Shown here: positions 18,174-27,282 of the stretch, one piece after another
Layout of the letters: each line of letters opens with the position of its first letter
How positions within the stretch are numbered: the stretch's first letter is position 1
Assembly: GCF_022867865.1 (NCBI RefSeq)
Contig: NZ_JALIEC010000004.1
Location: 62,001 to 126,000, forward strand
Direction of reading: 5' to 3'
From: Phaeobacter sp. J2-8
Lineage (GTDB): Bacteria > Pseudomonadota > Alphaproteobacteria > Rhodobacterales > Rhodobacteraceae
Length of the DNA stretch: 64,000 nt
Program-made: the position numbers and the translations under genes
The notes under the pieces: generated by a model
Databases searched by the model: none
What the model saw: the letters and a program-made list of their open reading frames with translations, nothing else
Told to the model about the DNA's origin: nothing

Positions 18174-19079
18174 CTATCGCCCATGGCACAACGCGCTCAG
18201 CAGGCGCGCAAACATACGCGTCGCGACCGAAGGCACCTCTTCGGCCCGGCTCATGATGCCGACCGCGCCCCGGGTGGCAGTCAGATCAAGGTTCAGCGGC
18301 ACCAGACGCCCCTGCGCGATGTCATCCGCAACCACCCCCTTGCTGATGATCCAGACCGTATCGGGATCCGCCAGCGCAATGCCGCGCCCGAATGCCGGTG
18401 ACGTCGTCTCTATCCGGTCGGAAAAAAGCGGCACCCCCCGCGCGATCAACAACCGTGCGACCAATGGGCGGATCGCAGAATCCGCAGGCGGATAAAGCAC
18501 GCGAAACCCGTCCAGCCCGCCGATATCGCAAAGATCCTGCGCCCGGCTGTCGGGGCGGGCCACCACCACCACCTCTTCCGAATAGAGCTGCTGAAAGCTG
18601 AGACCGACCATCGTGTCGGGTTTGCCAAGACGCCCGACAACCAGATCAAGCCCGCCACTGCGCAAGCGCGCGGTCAGGTCATGATGCGGCCCCTCGTGCA
18701 CTTCGATCAAGGTATCGGGGCTTTTCGCACAAAAGGCACGGACCGCATCCGGCAACAGGGACGACGCCACACTGGGCAACGCGCCAAGCTTCAACTGACC
18801 TGCGGCGCTGCTGGCGGCCTGAATGCTGCGCAACCCGTGCCGCAGCGCAGCGGTACTCTGCTCCGCGAATTGCAGAAAAACCTCGCCTTGCGGGGTCAGG
18901 GCCACACCGGATCGGCTGCGCTCCATCACCACCACGCCCAGAATATCCTCCAGCTCCTTCAGCGTTTTCGAAATCGCCGGCTGCGTCAGGTTCAACTGCT
19001 CTGCGGCGATCTTGAAACTGCGGGCGCGGGCGATGGCACTGAACGCATCCAGATGGCGGAACTTGATACGTCGATCCAT
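18174..19079 (-). CDS. pcaQ: LysR-family regulator PcaQ of protocatechuate catabolism
   Basis: 301 residues: N-terminal LysR helix-turn-helix (RHLDAFSAIARARSFKIAAEQLNLTQPAISKTLKELEDILG) and a LysR substrate domain. It is divergent from pobA-pcaDCHG, the known position of pcaQ in alphaproteobacteria. PcaQ activates pca genes in response to beta-carboxy-cis,cis-muconate or beta-ketoadipate-type metabolites. I start it at ATG 19079 (MDRRIKFRHL), with GGA 8 bases upstream; ATGs at 19085 and 19103 are alternatives. Confidence 0.88.
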   Translation of the reverse strand: MDRRIKFRHLDAFSAIARARSFKIAAEQLNLTQPAISKTLKELEDILGVVVMERSRSGVALTPQGEVFLQFAEQSTAALRHGLRSIQAASSAAGQLKLGALPSVASSLLPDAVRAFCAKSPDTLIEVHEGPHHDLTARLRSGGLDLVVGRLGKPDTMVGLSFQQLYSEEVVVVARPDSRAQDLCDIGGLDGFRVLYPPADSAIRPLVARLLIARGVPLFSDRIETTSPAFGRGIALADPDTVWIISKGVVADDIAQGRLVPLNLDLTATRGAVGIMSRAEEVPSVATRMFARLLSALCHGR

Positions 19080-19091
19080 ATTCATTCCAAT

Positions 19092-19115
19092 TTTGGCAAC
19101 CAAATAGCGTATAAT
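19092..19115 (+). promoter_or_regulatory. pobA/pcaQ divergent promoter: -10 box and LysR-type dyad
   Basis: A perfect -10 hexamer TATAAT lies at 19110-19115, about 60 bases upstream of pobA, with no good -35. Immediately upstream is the dyad TTTGG-CAA-CCAAA (19092-19104), placed where an activator such as PcaQ would bind a promoter with a poor -35. Role inferred from position. Confidence 0.45.
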
Positions 19116-19174
19116 GTCATTTTGAATATCCGCAAAGCCATGTCAAACAGGATCATCAATGTCGGGAGAGTGAT

Positions 19175-20344
19175 ATGAAAACCCAGGTCGCAATCGTTGG
19201 GGGCGGGCCATCCGGGCTTTTGCTGGCGCAGCTTCTGCACAAGCGGGGGATCGACAGCGTGGTTCTGGAGCGCAAGACAAAGGACTATGTCCTTGGGCGC
19301 ATCCGCGCAGGTGTTCTGGAACGCGGGCTGGTGAGCCTGATGGAAGAAGCCGGTTGCGCCGATCGCCTGCATGCCGAGGGCATTCCCCATGATGGCACGC
19401 TTGTGTCTTATGGCGACGAGATGTTTCGCATTGATTTCACCGAACATACCGGCACCCCGGTCATGGTCTATGGCCAGACCGAGGTGACGCGCGACCTGTA
19501 TGAAGCGCGCGAAAAGGCCGACGGCAAGATCGTGTTCAACGTAGAAGACGTGGTGATCGACGGTGCCGACACCGACACGCCGCATGTCTATTACACCGTT
19601 GACGGCGCGGCGCATCGTTTGGATTGCGATTTCGTTGCCGGTTGTGACGGGTTTCACGGTGTCAGCCGCCAGACCATCCCGCTGGATGTGCGGAAGGAAT
19701 ACGAAAAACTCTATCCCTTTGGCTGGCTCGGCATCCTGTCGGAAACGCCGCCGGTCAATCACGAACTGATCTATGCGAATTCGCCCCGTGGGTTTGCGCT
19801 TTGCTCAATGCGAAACCAGAACCTCAGCCGGTATTACATCCAATGCTCGCTAAGCGACAAACCAGAAGACTGGACCGACGAAGCGTTCTGGCAAGAGCTC
19901 AAGCGCCGCATCCCCTCTGCCCAGGCGGACAAGCTGGTCACCGGGCCGAGCATCGAAAAATCCATTGCGCCGCTGCGGTCCTTTGTGACCGAACCGATGC
20001 GCTGGGGGCGGCTGTTCCTCTGTGGTGATGCGGCGCATATCGTGCCGCCGACCGGTGCCAAGGGTCTGAACACCGCCGCCTCTGACGTGCATTATCTCTA
20101 TAACGGTCTGTGCGAGTATTACGAAAACGGCAGCAGCAAAGGCATTGATACCTATTCAGAAAAGGCGCTGGCCCGCGTCTGGAAAGCGGAACGGTTCAGC
20201 TGGTGGTTCTCGTCCTTGATGCACACCTATCCGCATCAATCCGAATTCGACCTGAAAATGCAGGTCGCCGAGATCGAATTCCTGCGGTCGAATACCGCCG
20301 CACAAAAGGCGATGGCGGAAAATTATGTCGGATTGCCCTATTGA
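19175..20344 (+). CDS. pobA: 4-Hydroxybenzoate 3-monooxygenase
   Basis: 389 residues, like other PobA proteins (about 390). FAD motif VAIVGGGPSGLLLAQLL at 5-21, the DG motif CDGFHGVSR and the GD motif LCGDAAHIVPPTGAKGLN are all present. The enzyme hydroxylates 4-hydroxybenzoate to protocatechuate with NADPH and oxygen in the cytosol. Its stop overlaps the pcaD ATG (TGATG), so it heads the protocatechuate operon and feeds it directly. Confidence 0.96.
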   Translation: MKTQVAIVGGGPSGLLLAQLLHKRGIDSVVLERKTKDYVLGRIRAGVLERGLVSLMEEAGCADRLHAEGIPHDGTLVSYGDEMFRIDFTEHTGTPVMVYGQTEVTRDLYEAREKADGKIVFNVEDVVIDGADTDTPHVYYTVDGAAHRLDCDFVAGCDGFHGVSRQTIPLDVRKEYEKLYPFGWLGILSETPPVNHELIYANSPRGFALCSMRNQNLSRYYIQCSLSDKPEDWTDEAFWQELKRRIPSAQADKLVTGPSIEKSIAPLRSFVTEPMRWGRLFLCGDAAHIVPPTGAKGLNTAASDVHYLYNGLCEYYENGSSKGIDTYSEKALARVWKAERFSWWFSSLMHTYPHQSEFDLKMQVAEIEFLRSNTAAQKAMAENYVGLPY

Positions 20345-21132
20345 TGCGGGCCGTGAATGCAAATGGGGTGACATTGCATGTGCAAGAGGCAGGCGATCCC
20401 AAAGGCGCGCCGGTTCTGTTTGCCAATTCGCTGGGCACCGACCTGCGGCTCTGGGATGCCTTGATCCCCCTGCTTCCCGACGGCTTGCGCCTGATCCGGT
20501 TTGACAAACGCGGTCATGGGCTGTCGGAATGTCCGACCGGGCCTTATGCCATCGACGACCTGACCCGCGATGCCGAGGCGCTGATCACGGCGCTGGACTG
20601 CGGGCCGGTGACCTTTGTCGGCCTGTCCATCGGCGGCATGATCGCCCAGAATCTGGCGGCACGCCGTCCCGATCTGCTGCGCGCATTGGTTCTGTCCAAC
20701 ACGGCCGCGAAACTGGGCGACGCCACATCCTGGAATGATCGCATTGCCGCCATTGCGACCAATGGCCTGCCCGCGCTGGAGGCCGCGATCCTCGACCGGT
20801 GGTTCGGCCCCCGCTTTCGCGCCAGCAAGGACGCCACCCTTTGGGGCAACATGCTGACCCGCACGCCAGAGGCCGGATATCTTGGTTGCTGCGCCGCGAT
20901 TGCCGCCACCGATTTGACCGACACAACCCGCGCCCTGCGTCTGCCTACGCTGGTCATCGCAGGCAGCCATGATGGCGCCAGCCCACCCGACCTTGTCGCC
21001 GCCACCGCCGCGCTGATCCCCGGCGCGGCGTTCCATGTGATTGATGGTGCGGGCCACCTGCCCTGCGTCGAAGATCCCGCAGCCTATGCTGCCATCCTGA
21101 ACCCGTTTCTGAAGGAGCACGCCGATGTCTGA
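20344..21132 (+). CDS. pcaD: 3-Oxoadipate enol-lactonase
   Basis: 262-residue alpha/beta hydrolase. The nucleophile elbow GLSIGG (near 95), acid GSHDGA and His in GAGHLPCVE form the triad. PcaD opens 3-oxoadipate enol-lactone to beta-ketoadipate. The start is the ATG overlapping the pobA stop; the longer upstream frame is inside pobA. It overlaps pcaC by 8 bases. Confidence 0.94.
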   Translation: MRAVNANGVTLHVQEAGDPKGAPVLFANSLGTDLRLWDALIPLLPDGLRLIRFDKRGHGLSECPTGPYAIDDLTRDAEALITALDCGPVTFVGLSIGGMIAQNLAARRPDLLRALVLSNTAAKLGDATSWNDRIAAIATNGLPALEAAILDRWFGPRFRASKDATLWGNMLTRTPEAGYLGCCAAIAATDLTDTTRALRLPTLVIAGSHDGASPPDLVAATAALIPGAAFHVIDGAGHLPCVEDPAAYAAILNPFLKEHADV

Positions 21133-21505
21133 GCGATTTGAAAAAGGCATGGCCACGCGCCGGTCGGTTCTGGGCGACGCGCATGTCGACCGCGCCGAGG
21201 CCAACAAGACCACATTCGATGAACCCTTTCAGTCGATGATCACCGAAGGTGCTTGGGGCACGCTTTGGGCGGATGACGCCATAACCAAACGGGAAAGGTC
21301 GATGCTCACCCTGTCGCTTCTGGCGGCCACCGGCAATTTCGAAGAAATCCCGATGCATGTTCGTGCCACCGCCAACACTGGCGCCAGCCCGCAGGACGTG
21401 CTGCAATCCTTCATGCATGTGGCGGTCTACGCCGGCGTGCCGCGCGCCAACCATGCGATCAAACTTGCGAAACAGACCTTTGCAGAGATGGGAGTTCCCG
21501 TATGA
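21125..21505 (+). CDS. pcaC: 4-Carboxymuconolactone decarboxylase
   Basis: 126 residues, the size of stand-alone PcaC (not the PcaDC fusion). Contains the CMD-family core [36 protein letters not shown] and the helix with [16 protein letters not shown]. It decarboxylates gamma-carboxymuconolactone to the enol-lactone used by PcaD. Overlaps both pcaD and pcaH by a few bases, implying tight co-translation. Confidence 0.95.
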   Translation: MSERFEKGMATRRSVLGDAHVDRAEANKTTFDEPFQSMITEGAWGTLWADDAITKRERSMLTLSLLAATGNFEEIPMHVRATANTGASPQDVLQSFMHVAVYAGVPRANHAIKLAKQTFAEMGVPV

Positions 21506-22245
21506 GCCATCCGAAAACACCAACAGCGGGCGGCTTCATCCCGCGCGACCGTGATTGGCAACCCGACGCGCTGACACCCCGCTACAAGACCAGCGTGCGG
21601 CGCAGCCCCCAATCCGCGCTGCTGTCGTTTCCATCGACACTCAGCGAAGAGACCTCGCCCATCTTTGGCCACGCCATGCTTGGCGCGTTGGACAATGATC
21701 TGATCCTGAACTACGCCCAACCCGGCGAAAGCGCGATTGGCCCACGCATCATCGTGCATGGCCGGGTGCTGGATGAAAACGGTCGCGGCGTGCCGGGGGC
21801 CCTGGTCGAGTTCTGGCAGGCCAATGCAGGTGGGCGCTATCGCCACAAGAAAGAAAGCTACCTCGCCGCGCTTGATCCCAATTTTGGCGGCTGCGGGCGC
21901 ACGATCACGGCGGAAGACGGATCATATGAGTTCCGCACCATCTATCCCGGCCCCTACCCCTGGCCCAACGGCATGAACGACTGGCGCCCGGCGCATATCC
22001 ATTTCTCGCTTTTTGGCCATGGATTTGCACAGCGCCTGATCACCCAGATGTATTTCGAGGGCGACCCCCACATCCCGCTCTGTCCGATCCTGAGCACCGT
22101 CAAATCACAGGCGGCGGTGGATGCGCTGACCGCCCTGCTCGACATGAACCGCACGGTGCCGATGGACAGCCGCGCCTTCAAATTCGACATGGTGCTGCGC
22201 GGGCGTCGCCAAACCTATTTCGAGAACCGCAAGGAAGGGCTATGA
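21502..22245 (+). CDS. pcaH: Protocatechuate 3,4-dioxygenase, beta subunit
   Basis: 247 residues. The four non-haem Fe(III) ligands are visible: Tyr113 (GGRYRH), Tyr152 (PGPYPWPN), His165 and His167 (RPAHIHFS). This subunit carries the active site and cleaves the protocatechuate ring between the hydroxyls, giving beta-carboxy-cis,cis-muconate. It partners with PcaG, encoded 63 bases downstream. ATGA overlap with pcaC. Confidence 0.96.
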   Translation: MSHPKTPTAGGFIPRDRDWQPDALTPRYKTSVRRSPQSALLSFPSTLSEETSPIFGHAMLGALDNDLILNYAQPGESAIGPRIIVHGRVLDENGRGVPGALVEFWQANAGGRYRHKKESYLAALDPNFGGCGRTITAEDGSYEFRTIYPGPYPWPNGMNDWRPAHIHFSLFGHGFAQRLITQMYFEGDPHIPLCPILSTVKSQAAVDALTALLDMNRTVPMDSRAFKFDMVLRGRRQTYFENRKEGL

Positions 22246-22308
22246 CGATGCGCTGCAATAGTGGAAACTGGTTCTGCGGTCCGATCCGCGACACGCGAGG
22301 AATGTGAT

Positions 22309-22920
22309 ATGCAAAAGCTCGACTATTTGCGCGAAAGCCCCAGCCAGACCGCGGGCCCCTATGTCCATATCGGCTGCACCCCCAATTTCACCGGCATCGA
22401 CATCTACGGCGGCGATCTTGGCACCTCGATGAAGACCGGCCCGGTTCAGGGCGAGGAGATCACGGTCAAGGGCACGGTGTTCGATGGTACCGGCACGCCG
22501 CTGCGGGATGCGATGATCGAAATCTGGCAACCGGATGCGGCGGGCCTTTTCCCCTCGGCCAATGAAACGCGCGGCACGGCTGATCCCAATTTCACCGGCT
22601 GGGGCCGGTCGCCCGGCGATATGGTGACCGGCGAATTCACCTTCGAAACGGTCAAACCCGGCGCGGTCCCCTTTCCCGACGGGCGGATGCAGGCCCCCCA
22701 CATCACGGCCTGGGTCGTGGCGCGGGGCATCAATATCGGCCTGCACACCCGCATCTATTTCGAAGACGAAGACGCGGCGAATGCCGCCGATCCCGTCCTG
22801 GCCCGCGTCGAACACCAGAACCGGTTGCCGACATTGCTGGCCCGAAAAGAGGCCGACGGCGTCTATCGTTTCGACATTCACCTGCAAGGGCCGAATGAAA
22901 CCATCTTCTTTGATGTATAA
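22309..22920 (+). CDS. pcaG: Protocatechuate 3,4-dioxygenase, alpha subunit
   Basis: 203 residues, start at ATG 22309 after CGAGGAATG; an upstream GTG would add residues unlike the family. Conserved SPSQTAGPYVHIG near the N-terminus, GTGTPLRDAMIEIWQPDAAG, and the C-terminal HLQGPNETIFFDV. It lacks the iron ligands and pairs with PcaH in the heteromultimer. Confidence 0.95.
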   Translation: MQKLDYLRESPSQTAGPYVHIGCTPNFTGIDIYGGDLGTSMKTGPVQGEEITVKGTVFDGTGTPLRDAMIEIWQPDAAGLFPSANETRGTADPNFTGWGRSPGDMVTGEFTFETVKPGAVPFPDGRMQAPHITAWVVARGINIGLHTRIYFEDEDAANAADPVLARVEHQNRLPTLLARKEADGVYRFDIHLQGPNETIFFDV

Positions 22921-22929
22921 GGCTTTCCC

Positions 22930-23766
22930 ATGACCAAACCCTGCATCATCTGCGTCGCCATCACCGGATCAGTGGCCACCAAGGACAACAACCCCGCCGT
23001 GCCGATCACCATCGCGGAACAGATCGAAAGCACGCAAGAGGCGTTCGAAGCCGGGGCCGCCATCGTGCATGCCCATGTGCGCGATGATGCGGGCAAGCCG
23101 ACCTCGGACACCGACCGCTTTGCGCGGCTCAAGGAAGGGCTGGAAAAGCATTGTCCCGGCATGATCATCCAGTTTTCGACCGGCGGCAGGTCCGGTTCGG
23201 GCAAGGAACGCGCCGGGGCTTTGCCTGTCCGCCCGGACATGGCATCCATTTCGGTCGGCTCGTGCAATTTCCCGACCCGGGTCTATGAAAATTCCCCGGA
23301 TCTGGTCGACTGGCTGGCGGGCGAGATGCGCGAGCATGACATCCTGCCCGAGATCGAGGCCTTTGATCTCAGCCACATCCATCAGGCGGTCGCAATGCAC
23401 AGGGACGGGCGGTTGCCGCGCAAGCTTTATGTGCAATTCGTCATGGGCGTGAAAAACGCAATGCCGGTCGACCGCGACGTGTTCGACTATTACGTACGCA
23501 CCATGCAGCGGTTGGCACCAGAGGCCGAATGGTGCGCCGCCGGCATCGGCCGCCATCAGATCGAGGTCAACGAATGGAGCATCGCCGCCGGCGGTCATAC
23601 CCGCACCGGGCTTGAGGACAACGTGCGCATTGATCGCGACACGCTGGCGCCCTCGAACGCGGCATTGGTCCAGCGCGCAGCGGCACTTTGCGAAAAATAC
23701 GAAAGACCGGTCGCAACCTGGCAACAGGCGCGTGACATCCTCGGTCTGCGACCGCTGGCGGTCTAG
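22930..23766 (+). CDS. Beta-keto acid cleavage enzyme (BKACE, DUF849)
   Basis: 278 residues of the 3-keto-5-aminohexanoate cleavage (Kce)/BKACE family. Zinc ligands His47 and His49 (IVHAHVRDD) and Glu229 (TGLED) match the positions known for Kce. Family chemistry: a beta-keto acid plus acetyl-CoA gives acetoacetate and a new acyl-CoA. It starts 9 bases after pcaG, where Roseobacter clusters usually have pcaB. On beta-ketoadipate the reaction would give succinyl-CoA and acetoacetate, replacing PcaIJ and PcaF; this is inferred from position. No pcaB, pcaI, pcaJ or pcaF lies in the window. Confidence 0.9.
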   Translation: MTKPCIICVAITGSVATKDNNPAVPITIAEQIESTQEAFEAGAAIVHAHVRDDAGKPTSDTDRFARLKEGLEKHCPGMIIQFSTGGRSGSGKERAGALPVRPDMASISVGSCNFPTRVYENSPDLVDWLAGEMREHDILPEIEAFDLSHIHQAVAMHRDGRLPRKLYVQFVMGVKNAMPVDRDVFDYYVRTMQRLAPEAEWCAAGIGRHQIEVNEWSIAAGGHTRTGLEDNVRIDRDTLAPSNAALVQRAAALCEKYERPVATWQQARDILGLRPLAV

Positions 23767-23830
23767 GGCCGCCGGGACACCCCCGACCCTGCGGCACGAT
23801 CCCCCGCAGCCAACCGGCGCGCCGATCACC

Positions 23831-23890
23831 GTGTGACTGCTCACATTGTAACTGATTACAGTGTGGCAGATCACAGTGTAACTGCGCGCG
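23831..23890. repeat. Four tandem 15-bp palindromic units
   Basis: Units begin at 23831, 23846, 23861 and 23876, exactly 15 bases apart, with consensus close to GTGTAACTGATCACA. The first two are each palindromic (TGTGA-N4-TCACA and TGTAA-N4-TTACA), the third nearly so; the fourth keeps only its first nine bases (GTGTAACTG). They lie between the convergent BKACE and aldehyde dehydrogenase genes (gap 23767-23922). Confidence 0.75.
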
Positions 23891-23922
23891 CCGCTGTGCC
23901 CTCATGCGCTTGGGCGCGGCGG

Positions 23923-25398
23923 TCAGACAAGTGTCCCCGGCCCACCGGCGATGGAATGGTGGCCTTGAAACTGCGTCACGCCCTCATAGCCGAAGTTCCG
24001 GCCAATGCCGGATTTCTTAAATCCGCCGAACGGCCCATTGTTGTCCATCGCTGACGGCCCATGTGCATTGACAAAGGTATAACCCGCCTCGATCCGACGT
24101 GACAGCGCGACCGCACGGTCGCTATCGGCGGTCCAAACCGACGAGGCGAGGCCGAATTGGTCATCATTTGCCATGGCGATGGCCGCATCCTCAGTGTCAA
24201 AAGGCACAAGCGGCAGGATGGGACCAAACTGCTCTTGGCGCACGACGGACAGTGCGGGATCGGCGTTAAACACCAAAACTGGCCGCTGAAAGAATTCATC
24301 CCGATAAAGCGCCGGATCGGGCACCTGCCCCAGCTCCTGCACATCCTGCCCGGCGGCGCGCGCCTCGGCGATCATGTCGGTCACCACCCTGAGCTGTTTG
24401 GCATTGTTCATCGGCCCCATCGTGGTGTCGGGCAACAAGCCATCGCCAATCACCTGGGCATCCACCGCCGCGCGCAATCCTTCGGCCACTTCTTCGAAAC
24501 GCGACCTGTGCACATACAGGCGTTTCAGCGCGTAACAGATCTGACCGGTCGACATGAAAGCCGCGCGGTAGAGACGTTGAAACACATCACCCGTCAGGTC
24601 GGCGTCATGACAGACAATCCCGGCGTCATTGCCGCCAAGCTCCAGCGTGACCGGCGTGATATTGTCCGCCGCCACTTTCATCACATGCCGCCCGACTTCA
24701 ACCGAGCCGGTGAAATTCACATAGCGCACCAGCGGATGACCGATGATGGCATCCCCGATCCGGCTGGCCGATCCCGTGACGATATTCACCACTCCGGGCG
24801 GCAGCATCTCGGCAATGCGGTGCAACGTCATGGCCGGGGCAAGGGCCGAATTGGCCGAGGGTTTGACCACAACCGTATTGCCCGCCATCAGCGCCTGCGG
24901 CAGCTTCGCCCCAAGGATCGCCAGCGGCCAGTTCCAGGGCACCACCAATGCCGCAACACCGCGCGGTTGACGGGTGATGATGGTGTCGTTTGGCGCGGCG
25001 CTGATCACCTCGTCCTGCGCCAGACGGCTGGCATAGCCCGCACATTGCAGAAAACGCTCGCCAAGGCGGCTGATCTCCAGATGCGTTTCGCGCAGGATCT
25101 TGCCATGTTCACGGGTGAACAGACGCGCGCGGCTGTCGACCTCTTTCATGTCCTGGGTGATCGCGGCGGCAACCTTGCGCAGCATGTCTGCCCGCGCGTC
25201 ATAGCCAAGCGCAGCCCAGGCGGGAAAGGCCCGATGGGCGGCCTGCATCGCGCGCTCGACATCCTGCGGCGTGCCCGCCGCCGCCCGACCAACCAGTTCG
25301 GCGGGGCGTGCGGGGTTGTGGATCGCATAGGTTCCCCCATCTGATGCGGGCCGCGCGGCACCATCAATGAAAAGCTGCGTTTCGACGATATCGGTCAT
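23923..25398 (-). CDS. NAD(P)-dependent aldehyde dehydrogenase
   Basis: 491 residues with the full catalytic set: Asn156 (VVPWNWP), Lys179 (VVKPSA), Glu253 (LELGGND) and nucleophile Cys288 (STGQICYA). The C-terminal motif GPFGGFKKSGIGRNFGYEG is standard. It oxidises an aldehyde to an acid in the cytosol. It is the last gene of a minus-strand set with a TRAP transporter (12 bases after dctM); the divergent SDR at 29411 resembles aryl-alcohol dehydrogenases, so an aromatic aldehyde is a reasonable but unproven substrate. Confidence 0.92.
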   Translation of the reverse strand: MTDIVETQLFIDGAARPASDGGTYAIHNPARPAELVGRAAAGTPQDVERAMQAAHRAFPAWAALGYDARADMLRKVAAAITQDMKEVDSRARLFTREHGKILRETHLEISRLGERFLQCAGYASRLAQDEVISAAPNDTIITRQPRGVAALVVPWNWPLAILGAKLPQALMAGNTVVVKPSANSALAPAMTLHRIAEMLPPGVVNIVTGSASRIGDAIIGHPLVRYVNFTGSVEVGRHVMKVAADNITPVTLELGGNDAGIVCHDADLTGDVFQRLYRAAFMSTGQICYALKRLYVHRSRFEEVAEGLRAAVDAQVIGDGLLPDTTMGPMNNAKQLRVVTDMIAEARAAGQDVQELGQVPDPALYRDEFFQRPVLVFNADPALSVVRQEQFGPILPLVPFDTEDAAIAMANDDQFGLASSVWTADSDRAVALSRRIEAGYTFVNAHGPSAMDNNGPFGGFKKSGIGRNFGYEGVTQFQGHHSIAGGPGTLV

Positions 25399-25410
25399 GG
25401 GACGCCTTTC

Positions 25411-26706
25411 TTAGCGCATCGCGTTGGGCAGGAATGTCGCGATTTCCGGGATGTTGAGGATCAAGATACCGCCCAGCACCATCGCGATGAGATAGGGCAG
25501 CACCCCAAGGAAGATCGACAGCAACGGGATTTCCGGCGCCACCGATTTGACCACAAAGACGTTCATGCCAATCGGCGGGGAAATCAGCCCCAGCTCGATC
25601 ACGATAATCACCAAAATGCCGAACCAGATCAGGTCCACCCCCAGTGACGACAGCGACGGCAGGAACACCGGGATGATCAAAAGCAGAATGCCGATGGATT
25701 CAAACACCATGCCAAGCAACACACAGATCGCACAGATCATCAACACCAGCCCCGTCGGACCCAACCCCCAGCCCAGCACAAGCGCTTGCAGGTCATAGGG
25801 CATGCCGGTCAGATTGACGAATTGCGCCAGGATCAGCGCCGAAAAGACAATGGCAAAGATCATCGCCGTGGTGGTGACCGTCTCTTGAAACACCCCCCAG
25901 AGGCTCTCGCGATCCAGGAAGTGCCCGCGAAACACCCCGAACACAAAGGCCCCGGCACAGCCCACGGCGGCGGCTTCGGTCGGGGTAAAGATCCCGACAT
26001 AGATCCCGCCCAGAACCACGCTGAATAGAAGGATCACCGGCCAGGTGGAATAGGAGGCGCGCAGCGTGTCACGCAACGACATGGCCACACCTTTGGGGCC
26101 GAAATCAGGGCGCAGGCCGGTGACGATCACAACGGCCGCCATGAACAGAACGATCAACAGGATACCGGGCAGGATGCCCGCGATGAACAACAGGCCGATG
26201 TCCTCACCCGCGACAATCCCGTAGATTGCCAGCGGCACAGAGGGCGGGATCATGATCCCCAGCGTGCCACCGGCGGCGATGGTGCCTGCGGCGAAACCCT
26301 CGTTGTATTTGAATTCGCGCATGGGCGGCACGGCCACGCGGGTCATGGTGGCCGCCGTGGCCAGGGACGATCCGCACACCGCCGCAAAGCCCGCACAGGA
26401 CAGCACCCCCGACAGCGCCAGCCCACCCCGGAACCGGCCCAGCCAGGCATAAGAGGCCGCAAAAAGATCGCGACTGATGCCCGAACGATGGATGAACGCC
26501 CCCATCAGCACAAAAAGCGGGATGATCGACAGGCTGTAATTCAACGAGGTTTCCACGATCCACTGCGAAGACACCGACAGCGCGGCGCTCATCCCGCGCA
26601 GATACATCAATCCAAAAAACCCCACCGCAAGCGTGGCAAAGGCCAGCGGCACGCCGATAAAGGCCAGAAACAGCAAAATGCCAAAGCCGGTCAGTGCAAG
26701 TTCCAT
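25411..26706 (-). CDS. TRAP transporter large permease (DctM family)
   Basis: 431 residues, about twelve hydrophobic spans. DctM marks: GLALSGVLSCAGFAAVCGSSLATAATMTRVAVP near 95-128, GTLGIMIPPSVPLAIYGIVAGE, and LISPPIGMNVFVVKS near 375. It forms the Na+-coupled channel with the DctQ protein encoded 3 bases upstream and receives substrate from the DctP protein at 27283. Confidence 0.94.
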   Translation of the reverse strand: MELALTGFGILLFLAFIGVPLAFATLAVGFFGLMYLRGMSAALSVSSQWIVETSLNYSLSIIPLFVLMGAFIHRSGISRDLFAASYAWLGRFRGGLALSGVLSCAGFAAVCGSSLATAATMTRVAVPPMREFKYNEGFAAGTIAAGGTLGIMIPPSVPLAIYGIVAGEDIGLLFIAGILPGILLIVLFMAAVVIVTGLRPDFGPKGVAMSLRDTLRASYSTWPVILLFSVVLGGIYVGIFTPTEAAAVGCAGAFVFGVFRGHFLDRESLWGVFQETVTTTAMIFAIVFSALILAQFVNLTGMPYDLQALVLGWGLGPTGLVLMICAICVLLGMVFESIGILLLIIPVFLPSLSSLGVDLIWFGILVIIVIELGLISPPIGMNVFVVKSVAPEIPLLSIFLGVLPYLIAMVLGGILILNIPEIATFLPNAMR

Positions 26707-26709
26707 AAG

Positions 26710-27216
26710 TCAGCTCAATTCGTTGGATTGCGGGTCGTCGGATTGCGGGGAATGTGGCGGGGACTTGCGCGGGTCTTCACGCATCGCGGCAAAGGCCGCG
26801 ACAATGGCCAGCGCCGCGAGACCGGCCATCGCCGCGATGATCCAGATCATCGGCAGGCGCAGCACAATGCTGTTTTCCGGGTAATGGGTCAGATCCCAGA
26901 CCCGCCAGACCAGAATGCCCGCAACGCCCACCGTCCCGACCAAGGTCATCACGTCGAAAATGCCACGATAGCCCCGGCGAAAATGTTTCAGCAACAAGGG
27001 CTCGAACAGGGACACGTTCACATGGCCCCGGTCGCGGGTCACCGCGAACATGCCGCCAAAGACGACGACCCCCAAAAGCATCTGGATCATCTCGGCCGAC
27101 CCGAAAACCGGGCTGTTGAAGAAATAGCGCAGGATCACTTCGGCGCAGGTGATCACAACCATTGCGACAAGCGCCATTGCGCCCAGAATGATCGTGGCTT
27201 TGCGAATGAACCGCAT
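26710..27216 (-). CDS. TRAP transporter small permease (DctQ family)
   Basis: 168 residues with four predicted membrane helices and the DctQ motif VILRYFFNSPVFGSAEMIQMLLGVVVFGG near 27-55, followed by RDRGHVNVSL. It partners with DctM. The C-terminal tail past residue 150 is hydrophilic and of no clear function. A 14-bp stem-loop separates it from the dctP-type gene upstream. Confidence 0.92.
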   Translation of the reverse strand: MRFIRKATIILGAMALVAMVVITCAEVILRYFFNSPVFGSAEMIQMLLGVVVFGGMFAVTRDRGHVNVSLFEPLLLKHFRRGYRGIFDVMTLVGTVGVAGILVWRVWDLTHYPENSIVLRLPMIWIIAAMAGLAALAIVAAFAAMREDPRKSPPHSPQSDDPQSNELS

Positions 27217-27241
27217 GGTGCCCCCTCCCGGTGTGTGGAAT

Positions 27242-27275
27242 TTTCCGGGCCAGCCGGAACACGGCGGCCCGGAAA
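27242..27275 (-). other. Intra-operon stem-loop between dctP- and dctQ-type genes
   Basis: Arms TTTCCGGGCC (27242-27251) and GGCCCGGAAA (27266-27275) are fully complementary and enclose a second 4-bp stem (GCCG with CGGC), giving a 14-bp stem with one bulged A. It follows the binding-protein stop with no T run, as expected of a 3' stabiliser that keeps the binding protein in excess over the permease. Confidence 0.6.
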
Positions 27276-27282
27276 CCGATGG

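Noticed and set aside
23831-23890. The 15-bp array as a CRISPR
   Set aside because: Units are contiguous with no unique spacers and no cas genes are nearby.
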